Shown: positions 1 through 6,400 of the stretch, piece by piece
Position numbering within the stretch: the first letter of the stretch is position 1
How the letters are laid out: each line of letters begins with the position of its first letter
Assembly: GCA_964649415.1 (NCBI GenBank)
Contig: CAZYSK010000158.1
Location: forward strand, 1-6,825
DNA length: 6,825 nucleotides
Origin: CAZYSK01 sp964649415
GTDB taxonomy: Bacteria > Chloroflexota > Anaerolineae > B4-G1
Reading direction: 5' to 3'
Made by a program: the position numbers and the translations under genes
The notes under the pieces: model-generated
Databases searched by the model: none
What the model was told of the DNA's origin: nothing
Seen by the model: only the letters and a program-made list of their open reading frames with translations

Positions 1-638
1 TGCACGAGTTCTACTTCCTGGCCGCCCACGGCTACGTGGTCTATTTCTGCAACCCGCGCGGCGGGCTGGGCTACGGCGAGGCGCACGCCAAGGCCATCTG
101 GAACAACTGGGGCACGGCGGACTACGAGGACCTGATGGCCTGGGCGGATTTCGTCCAGCACAAGCCCTACGTCGACCCGGAGCGCATGGGCGTCACGGGC
201 GGCAGCTACGGCGGCTACATGACCAACTGGATCATCGGGCACACGGACCGCTTCAAGGCCGCGGTCACGCAGCGCAGCGTCAGCAACCTGGTCAGCATGT
301 ATGGCTCCAGCGACTACAACTGGTCCTTCCAATACGAGTTCGGCGACGAGCCCCCGTGGGAGAACCTGGATAACTACTGGCGACAATCGCCGATGAAGTA
401 CATCGGAAACGCCAAGACGCCCACGCTGGTGATCCACAGCGAGCAGGACCTGCGCTGCGATATGGAACAGGACGAGCAGGTGTTCGTGGCCCTGAGGAAG
501 CTGGGCGTGGACACGGAGATGGTGCGCTTCCCCGACGAGCCGCACGGCCTCTCGCGCGGCGGCCGCACCGACCGACGCATCGAGCGGCTCGAGCACATGG
601 TGCGCTGGTTTGACCGGTATTTGAAGGATGGAGGTTAG
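1..638 (+). CDS. S9 family (acylaminoacyl/prolyl oligopeptidase-like) peptidase, C-terminal part
   Basis: This is the catalytic alpha/beta-hydrolase domain of a serine peptidase that removes or cleaves short or N-blocked peptides, probably in the cytoplasm. The reading frame is open from base 3 (first residues HEFYFLAAHGYVV), so the true start and the N-terminal beta-propeller lie upstream of the window. The nucleophile elbow GGSYGG places the catalytic Ser at 204-206. The Asp of HSEQD is at 447-449 and the His of EPHGLSRGG at 543-545, in the order and spacing expected for the S9 triad. The NPRGGLGYGE segment near the left edge and the EPHGLSRGGR stretch are typical of the S9C acylaminoacyl-peptidase branch, so I favour that over dipeptidyl peptidase IV. 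The C-terminus ends normally (WFDRYLKDGG), with the last codons and the TAG running into repeat-like DNA. Substrate is not determinable here. Confidence 0.93.
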   Translation, partial: HEFYFLAAHGYVVYFCNPRGGLGYGEAHAKAIWNNWGTADYEDLMAWADFVQHKPYVDPERMGVTGGSYGGYMTNWIIGHTDRFKAAVTQRSVSNLVSMYGSSDYNWSFQYEFGDEPPWENLDNYWRQSPMKYIGNAKTPTLVIHSEQDLRCDMEQDEQVFVALRKLGVDTEMVRFPDEPHGLSRGGRTDRRIERLEHMVRWFDRYLKDGG

Positions 639-701
639 AAACCAGGTTTTTTCATGCGATGTGCTATCGCCGCGATGGTACATCACCAAAACCTGGTTTC
701 T
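637..701. repeat. Nested inverted repeat at the 3' end of the peptidase gene
   Basis: The 14-base arm AGAAACCAGGTTTT (637-650) is matched perfectly by its reverse complement AAAACCTGGTTTCT (688-701). Inside it lies a second stem: GATGT (658-662) pairs with ACATC (680-684) and continues, with two G-U pairs, to a three-base loop at 670-672. The outer arm begins inside the TAG stop codon of the peptidase gene. As RNA it would form a long two-part hairpin able to end transcription or protect the 3' end. Only the left arm carries a T run (647-652); the right arm is followed by GG, so it is not a classical rho-independent terminator in the + direction. A dispersed palindromic repeat is an equally good reading. 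Confidence 0.75.
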
Positions 702-710
702 GGCGAGTTC

Positions 711-715
711 GGAGG
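711..715 (+). promoter_or_regulatory. Ribosome binding site GGAGG for the lipoprotein gene
   Basis: GGAGG ends four bases before the GTG at 720. It supports this non-ATG start, which also gives a well-formed signal peptide. The next in-frame starts would remove the lipobox. Confidence 0.7.
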
Positions 716-719
716 ATAG

Positions 720-2900
720 GTGCTGGAGAGCAAGGAACGGCTGCTCCTCATCGCACTGCTGACGCTCCCGCTGCTCGTCGCGTGCCGCTCACGCGACGCA
801 GAGGACGCGTTCGGTTTCGTGCAGGGTGACTACGCCTACGTGCCGCACGGGCAGCAGGTCGTGGTCATGGATGTCCGCCGGCCCGAAGCGCCGAGGGAGG
901 TAGCGAGGTGGGACGCGCCGGGGCGGGTGAGGAAGGTGGTCGTTCACGGGCGCTACGCCTATGTCGTCCACTACCCCTCGGCGGAGTCCTGGGACTCCGA
1001 GACGGGACCGCCCGATGGGGGCGTGCAGATCGTCGACGTCGGCGACCCACTCCAGCCCGAGGAGCTCGGCATCTACCACGCGCCGAACCTGGCCGCGGAC
1101 GTGGCCGTGTTGGGGGACGTGGCTTACGTGGCGGATTGGGCCGGCTTGCGCGTGGTCGACGTGAGCTGCCCCGACGCACCGGCCCCGGTGGCCAACCTCA
1201 TCGAGGGCACGCGCGCGGTGCACGTGTCCGGCGAGCACCTGTACGCCAGTTGGGGGTACTGCGCGTACCGGACCGGCGACTGTGGCGGCGGCCTGTGGCT
1301 GGCCGACGTGACGTCCCCCCAAGCACCGGTTGAACTGGGCCTCTACCAGAGCGATGACCTGCCCGCGTACGACGTAGCGGTGGCCGGGGACTACGCCTAC
1401 GTGGCCGGGAAGGGCGTATGGTTGTTGGACGTCGCGGATCCGGCCCGCCCCGCGCTAGCGGCCTACTACGACGTGTGGGGCGGCTACTACCACGCGCAGG
1501 TAGAGCTGGCGGGATCGCACCTCTTCCTCGTCGCCGGAGGCTTGCACGTGTTCGACGTCGCCCAGGCCCCGGAGCTGCGCGAGATCGCCCACCTGCAACT
1601 GGGCCGTATGCACGTCATGGATATGGCCTTGCGCGATGGGTATCTCTACGTGGCCGCCGACAAGGGGCTGGACGTGATCGATGTGCGCGATCCCGGCAAT
1701 CCGCTCCTCATTGGCTCCACACACGCCGCGCCCGTCCGCCCGCCCCAGCCCTCCCCCACGCCGCAGACGGCCGCCTGCGGGCGCTTCGGCCCGCTCGAAA
1801 GCCGCCTGAGCGCCGCCGTCCACCGGCCTGCCGTCCCCGACCCGCCGCTGCCAACGCCGCAACCCCACGGGACGTTCGCCCACGCCGTGCACACCCTGTT
1901 CCTGGACGAGACCGTCGCCCGGCTGGCCACCGGCGTGGGCTTCGACACCGTGGTGCAGGTCTTCCCCTGGCGCGATCTGAACCCGGCCCCCGGTCTCTAC
2001 GCCTGGGAGGCCAGCGATCACATGGTGCGGGTGGCGCACGCCCACGGCCTCAACCTCGTCGTGCGCCTGGACATGCCCCCCGATTGGGCGCGCGCGACGG
2101 GCCGTGGGGAGGGCATGCCCTTCGACCTGGGCGCCTATGCCGATTTCGTGTCGGCCGTGGCCGAGCGCTACCGGGGACACGTCCTGGGCTACGTCGTCTG
2201 GAACGAGCCCAACCTGGCGGCCGAGTGGAGCCATTCCGGCGGTGACCTGGAGCGGCACTGGTCAACCTACAGCGGCTGGGTGGCCGACCCGGCCGACTAC
2301 GTGGGCGTGCTGGGCGTGGCCTGCCGGCGCATTCGCGCCGCCGACCCCGCGGCGCTGGTCGTGGCCGCCGGGCTGGCGCCGACGAACGAGAACTCGCCCC
2401 GCGCCCGGGACGACCGCGATTTCCTGCGGGAGATGCTGGCAGCCGGGGCGGCCGATTGCTTCGACGTGCTGGCCGTGCACGCCTATGGCTACGGCCTCGA
2501 TCCGGGCACGGACCGGGCGACCCACGACGGCCTGAACCTGGCCCGCGTCCTGGACGTGCGGGACGTCATGCAGGCGCAGGGCGTGGACAAGCCCGTCTGG
2601 ATCACCGAGTTGGGCTACACGGTGGACGGCGGGCAGCACCCGTCGGTGACGGCGGCGCAACAGGGCGATTACCTGGCAAGCGCGCTAACCCGCGCGCGGC
2701 AGGAGTGGCCCTGGGTGGAGATGGTGACGGTGTGGAACCTGGCCTACGGCCGCGCCCCGGGGGATGAGATGGCCGGCTACAGCCTGGTCGCGCCCGACCT
2801 GACGCCGCGCCCCGCCTACCGGCGTCTCCAGGCTGTGCTAGAGAGCGCCCGGTGTCCGGCGGAAGAACGGGCGAGCGCGGCTGGCCGCGAGGGGAAATGA
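720..2900 (+). CDS. Predicted lipoprotein: LVIVD-repeat beta-propeller fused to a glycosidase-like TIM barrel
   Basis: This 726-aa protein is predicted to be exported and lipid-anchored, acting at the cell surface on an unknown carbohydrate. Residues 1-22 form a lipoprotein signal peptide: a short charged start, a Leu-rich core and the lipobox LVAC with Cys22. About residues 31-340 hold seven units of the type YAYV...G(V/L).(V/I).DV.DP..P..., beginning near residues 38, 79, 135, 172, 226, 267 and 308. They match LVIVD repeats and suggest a seven-bladed propeller. Cys181 and Cys188 could form a disulfide. A Pro-rich linker spans about 339-383. Residues 390-705 resemble clan GH-A (cellulase-like) enzymes: W..LNPAPGLYAWE, then VVWNEPN with candidate acid/base Glu496, and WITELGY with candidate nucleophile Glu630. 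Both glutamates are present, so activity is plausible, but family and substrate are not assigned. The start is GTG with GGAGG just upstream. Confidence 0.88.
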   Translation: MLESKERLLLIALLTLPLLVACRSRDAEDAFGFVQGDYAYVPHGQQVVVMDVRRPEAPREVARWDAPGRVRKVVVHGRYAYVVHYPSAESWDSETGPPDGGVQIVDVGDPLQPEELGIYHAPNLAADVAVLGDVAYVADWAGLRVVDVSCPDAPAPVANLIEGTRAVHVSGEHLYASWGYCAYRTGDCGGGLWLADVTSPQAPVELGLYQSDDLPAYDVAVAGDYAYVAGKGVWLLDVADPARPALAAYYDVWGGYYHAQVELAGSHLFLVAGGLHVFDVAQAPELREIAHLQLGRMHVMDMALRDGYLYVAADKGLDVIDVRDPGNPLLIGSTHAAPVRPPQPSPTPQTAACGRFGPLESRLSAAVHRPAVPDPPLPTPQPHGTFAHAVHTLFLDETVARLATGVGFDTVVQVFPWRDLNPAPGLYAWEASDHMVRVAHAHGLNLVVRLDMPPDWARATGRGEGMPFDLGAYADFVSAVAERYRGHVLGYVVWNEPNLAAEWSHSGGDLERHWSTYSGWVADPADYVGVLGVACRRIRAADPAALVVAAGLAPTNENSPRARDDRDFLREMLAAGAADCFDVLAVHAYGYGLDPGTDRATHDGLNLARVLDVRDVMQAQGVDKPVWITELGYTVDGGQHPSVTAAQQGDYLASALTRARQEWPWVEMVTVWNLAYGRAPGDEMAGYSLVAPDLTPRPAYRRLQAVLESARCPAEERASAAGREGK

Positions 2901-2998
2901 AGGATGGAGGATGGAGAATGGAGAATAGAGAATAGAGAATAGAGAATAGGGAATAGAGAATGGCGAGCGGCGAATAGCGAATTGCGAACGGCGATTGG
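2901..2998. repeat. Heptanucleotide tandem array, 14 units
   Basis: Starting right after the TGA of the lipoprotein gene, the DNA divides into 14 consecutive seven-base units without a gap. In order they are AGGATGG, AGGATGG, AGAATGG, four copies of AGAATAG, then GGAATAG, AGAATGG, CGAGCGG, CGAATAG, CGAATTG, CGAACGG and CGATTGG. Units 1-9 start with a purine and the last five start with C, so there are two sub-blocks. The + strand is almost pure purine in the first block. Seven is not a multiple of three and the array lies between genes, so it is not coding. Similar heptamer arrays occur between genes of some cyanobacteria and other bacteria; their function is unknown. Confidence 0.9.
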
Positions 2999-3016
2999 AG
3001 AAAGCAGTGCTGTGGC

Positions 3017-3051
3017 AGGCGCGGGGGCGTTACATAGCCCTGGCGCCTTTT
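3017..3051 (+). terminator. Probable rho-independent terminator after the lipoprotein gene
   Basis: AGGCGC (3017-3022) pairs with GCGCCT (3043-3048). After one G-G mismatch (3023/3042) and one G-U pair (3024/3041), GGGC (3025-3028) pairs with GCCC (3037-3040) around an eight-base loop. The stem is followed by TTTT at 3048-3051. A GC-rich stem plus a short U run, about 117 bases past the stop codon, fits an intrinsic terminator for the upstream unit. The U run is short, so strength is uncertain. Confidence 0.5.
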
Positions 3052-3085
3052 AGGTGGGACGCACTTTCTGAAGTGCGTCCCACCT
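3052..3085. repeat. Perfect 15-bp palindrome with a four-base loop
   Basis: AGGTGGGACGCACTT (3052-3066) and AAGTGCGTCCCACCT (3071-3085) are exact reverse complements separated by TCTG. It follows immediately after the TTTT of the putative terminator. No U run follows on either strand, so it is not itself an intrinsic terminator. The perfect symmetry suggests a dispersed palindromic repeat, a small mobile-element-like unit or a protein-binding site. Confidence 0.85.
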
Positions 3086-3105
3086 GATATAACCAGCCCG
3101 CGCAT

Positions 3106-3134
3106 TTGCACAGAAACGTACATGGGTGTATAGT
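3106..3134 (+). promoter_or_regulatory. Sigma70-like promoter upstream of the structured segment
   Basis: TTGCAC (3106-3111) and TATAGT (3129-3134) are separated by exactly 17 bases. The -10 box matches the consensus at five of six positions; the -35 box matches only at TTG. Transcription would start near 3141, a few bases before the first stem of the structured segment. It faces the restriction-modification gene and could drive a small RNA, the enzyme gene, or both. Confidence 0.4.
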
Positions 3135-3140
3135 CTATGC

Positions 3141-3330
3141 AGACCGCTACAAGCTCGGCTTGTGCCCCGGACACTGAGTCCGGGGAGTGTCGGCTTGAAG
3201 GCAACTGCTGAGGCTGGTACAGGTTCCTGGCCGCACCGCCGTGGAACAGGCGGCGCTGGGGCAGAAACCTCCCCCACACCGGCTCTTCCAGGCCGGTGTG
3301 GGTTGCCCAAGCCACCTGGCTGGCCCTAGT
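3141..3330 (+). ncRNA. Candidate structured RNA or leader of unknown class
   Basis: Several perfect stems lie in order. ACAAGC (3149-3154) pairs with GCTTGT (3158-3163). CCCCGGAC (3165-3172) pairs with GTCCGGGG (3178-3185) around a five-base loop. CCGCC (3236-3240) pairs with GGCGG (3249-3253) around an eight-base loop. CCCACACCGGC (3273-3283) pairs with GCCGGTGTGGG (3292-3302) around an eight-base loop. TCGGCTTG occurs twice (3155-3162, 3190-3197), so CAAGC at 3150-3154 could pair either locally or across the second hairpin. A plausible promoter ends just upstream. No match to tRNA, 6S, SRP, tmRNA or RNase P consensus was recognised. No U-run terminator is seen at the right end, so the transcript may run into the gene at 3417. 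A decayed IS200/IS605 (TnpB guide-RNA) right end is an alternative. The boundaries are estimates. Confidence 0.35.
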
Positions 3331-3404
3331 GACCATTTGCTTGCGCAGTTACGTTTGAACAACCTCTACATGCGAACCGGATAGGTCTTGAATAGAGCTG
3401 TACC
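3331..3404. other. Gap between structured segment and restriction-modification gene
   Basis: This stretch has no convincing gene. The only ATG-led reading frame here, at 3370-3384, codes for four residues. Weak promoter-like hexamers occur (for example TTGAAC at 3355-3360), but none has a good -10 box at the right distance. ACCGGA occurs at 3376-3381 and again at 3402-3407, next to the ribosome binding site. Confidence 0.4.
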
Positions 3405-3410
3405 GGAGGT
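3405..3410 (+). promoter_or_regulatory. Ribosome binding site GGAGGT for the restriction-modification gene
   Basis: GGAGGT is followed by six bases and then GTG at 3417, a near-ideal spacing that decides this non-ATG start. The complementary hexamer ACCTCC lies upstream at 3267-3272, at the base of the longest stem of the structured segment, and could in principle mask this site. Confidence 0.75.
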
Positions 3411-3416
3411 GCCAGC

Positions 3417-6400
3417 GTGAAGATCGTCGAAGAGTACCTGCAAGAGCTTAGGGACATCCGCTACAGCGACGTGGGTACTGACGAACTGACCTATTACCAC
3501 CCGCTGCTTAAACTGCTGAACGAAGTCGGACACGGCCTGAAGCCCAAGGTGCAGGCGCTCGGCAACCTGGCCGACGAAGGCGCGGGACATCCCGACGTCG
3601 GCCTCTTCACCGACAAGCAGTCGTCCGGCCAACTCCCAGAGCGAGGCGTGATCGAGGTCAAAGGCACCGCCGCCGATGTGGCCCAGGTGGCGCAGAGCGA
3701 GCAAGTGGCCCGCTACCTGGCGGTCTATCACCAGGTGCTGGTCACCAATTACTGGGACTTCGTCCTGGTGGGCTGGGAGCACGGCGGGCCGGTCGTGTTG
3801 GAGTCCTATCGCCTGGCCCAAGACGAGGCCGGTTTCTGGCGGGCGGCCGCCCACCCCCGCAAGCTGGCCCGGGATCAGGGCGAGCCGTTCGTCGAATACC
3901 TGAAGCGCGTCATGCTGCGCCCCACGGTGTTGAGCCGGCCCCGCGACGTGGCCTGGTTTCTGGCGTCCTATGCCCGCGACGCCCTGGCCCGCCTGCAGGA
4001 GCACCCTCCCACGGGCCTGGCTGCCATCCGCGCCGCGATGGAGGAGGCGCTGGGCCTGAGCTTCGAGGGTGACCGGGGCGAGCGCTTTTTCCGCTCCACC
4101 CTGATCCAGACGCTTTTCTACGGCATCTTCTCGGCCTGGGTGCTGTGGCATCGCGAGAAGCCGGGCCGCAGCGACCGTTTCAACTGGCACGACTCGGCCT
4201 TCTTGCTGCGCGTGCCGGTCATCCAGGTACTGTTCGAGCAACTCTCCGTCCCCAGCCAGTTGCAGGCCCTGAACCTGGTCGAGGTGCTGGATTGGGTGAG
4301 CGACGCGCTCAACCGGGTGGATCGGGCCGAGTTCTTCGAGCACTTCACCGAGGGCGAGGCGGTGCAGTATTTCTACGAGCCCTTCCTGGAGGCTTTCTCC
4401 CCGCAGTTGCGCAAGGAATTGGGCGTCTGGTACACGCCACCGGAAGTGGTGGCCTATATGGTCGAGCGGGTGGACGCCGTGCTGCGCCAGGAGTTGGGCA
4501 TCGAGGACGGGCTGGCCGACGAGGACGTGGTCGTGCTGGACCCCTGCTGCGGCACCGGCGCCTACCTGGTGGCCGTGCTGGAGAAAATCGCGGCCCGTTG
4601 CGAGGCCGGGGGCATGGGCGCGTTGAGCGGCGCTTACGTCCGCCAGGCCGCGACAGAGCGGGTCTTTGGTTTCGAGATCCTGCCCGCGCCCTTCGTCATC
4701 GCTCACCTGCAACTGGGCCTGCTGTTGCAGCAACTCAACGCGCCGCTGGCGACAAAGCAGCGGGCCGGCGTCTACCTGACCAACGCGCTGACCGGCTGGC
4801 GGCCGCCCGAGGAGCCCAAGCAGATGGTCATGCTGCCCGAGTTGGCCGAGGAGCGGGACGCCGCCGAGCGGGTCAAGCGACGGACGCCGGTGCTGGTCGT
4901 GCTGGGCAACCCACCCTACAACGGCTTTGCCGGGGTAGCGATGGACGAGGAACGGGAGCTGAGTGACGCCTACCGCACCACCAGGCGCGCGCCCAGGCCC
5001 CAGGGCCAGGGCCTCAACGACCTCTACGTCCGTTTCTACCGCATGGCCGAGCGCTGCATCGTCGAGATGGAGCCGCGCAAGGGCGTCGTCTGCTTCATCT
5101 CCAACTACTCCTGGCTCGACGGCCTGTCGTTCACCGGCATGCGCGAGCGCTACCTGGAGGTGTTCGACCGGATTTGGATTGACAACCTGCACGGCGACCG
5201 CATCATCTCCGAGTACGCGCCCGATGGTCGCACCAGCGAGACAATCTTCGCCATACGCGGTACGTCGTCCGGCATCAAGGTAGGAACAGCCATTGCTCTG
5301 CTAACCAAGAGCAAGAAGAGCGAAAGCGGCACAGGAGAAGTCCTGTACCGCGACCGGCACGAGGCCCGCGCCGACGAGCGGCGGGCGGCGTTGCTCGCCA
5401 GCTTGGACGAATCTAATCTCGAGGCCAACTACACCGAGCTAGAGCCGGTCCTGGAGTTGGGCCTGCCTTTCAAGCCACGGGCTATGGGGGTGGATTATCT
5501 GGATTGGCCTTTGCTACCCGACCTTTTTCCCGTTTGCTTCCCCGGCGTCAAGACCAGCCGCGACGAGGTACTGGTGGACATAGACCGGGAGAGGCTGGTG
5601 GCGCGCATGGAGCAGTATTTCGACCCTGAGATCAGCCACGAGGAGATGCGCCGCATCGCGCCGCGCGTCATGGAGAGCACCAAGCGGTTCCAGGCTGAGC
5701 GGGTCCGCGAGCACCTGCTCAAGCGCGGCTTTCTGCCCGAAAACGTCGTCCCCTACTGCTACCGGCCCTTCGACGTGCGCTGGCTCTACTGGGAGCCGGA
5801 GACCAAGCTGCTGGACAGAGAGCGGGCCGAATACTTTCCCCACGTCTCTGAGAACAACGTCTGGCTGGCTTCCGCACAGAGAAATCGCAGGGATTATGAT
5901 CCCCCCATCGTCACGACCCGTTTGAGCTCGCTTCATGTCATTGAATGGAGCGCCAGTCTCTTTCCGCTCTACCTGGCTCCCGCCGCCGCAACTCCGCTCT
6001 TTGCGCAATCAGGAGACGCACAGCCCGAGCCCAACCTGAGCCAGCGGGCCACCACCTACCTCGATCAACACGCCGCCCAGCCTCCCGACCTCCTCTTCCA
6101 CGCCGTGGCCGTGCTGCACGCGCCCACCTATCGCCGCGAGAACGCCGGGGCGCTGCGCCAGGATTGGCCCCGGGTGCCGCTCCCGGCGACGCGGGAGGCA
6201 CTGCTGGCCTCGGGCGCGTTGGGCCGCCGGGTGGCCGCCCTGCTCGACCCGGAGCGCAAGGTCCCCGGCGTCACCACCGGCGCCGTTCGCCCGGCGTTGG
6301 CCGCCGTCGGCGTCGTGGCCCGTGAAGGCGGCGGCAACCTGGACCCCTCGGCGGGCGACCTGGCGCTCACCGCCGGCTGGGGCTACGCCGGGGCGCGGGG

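Noticed and set aside
1418..2245. + strand open frame in another phase inside the lipoprotein gene
   Set aside because: An Arg/Pro/Gly-rich shadow frame with no ribosome site, overlapping a frame with clear domains.
2901..2998. CRISPR array
   Set aside because: The repeats are seven bases long with no spacers, and no cas genes are present.
3126..3329. 67-codon + strand open frame over the structured segment
   Set aside because: Its GTG start lies within the promoter just before the -10 box, it has no ribosome site, and its length is explained by the stems. It is kept only as a hint of a possible TnpB tail.
2602..3336. - strand open frame of 244 codons across the repeat region
   Set aside because: Its middle is the translated heptamer array (YSLFSILYSLFSIL-like) and the palindrome; the remainder is antisense to the lipoprotein gene or to the structured segment.
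3337..3384. Promoter immediately before the restriction-modification gene
   Set aside because: TTGCTT, TTGCGC and TTGAAC each lack a good -10 hexamer at 16-18 bases; the pair at 3106/3129 is better.
3867..4406. Helicase/translocase domain between nuclease and methyltransferase
   Set aside because: No Walker A (GxxGxGKT/S), DExx box or other SF2 motif is found in residues 150-330.
3366..5192. Long open frame on the - strand (608 codons) opposite the restriction-modification gene
   Set aside because: It lies wholly antisense to conserved nuclease and methyltransferase motifs, has low-complexity His/Gln/Gly/Leu composition and no recognisable domain. GC-rich codon bias on the + strand produces it.
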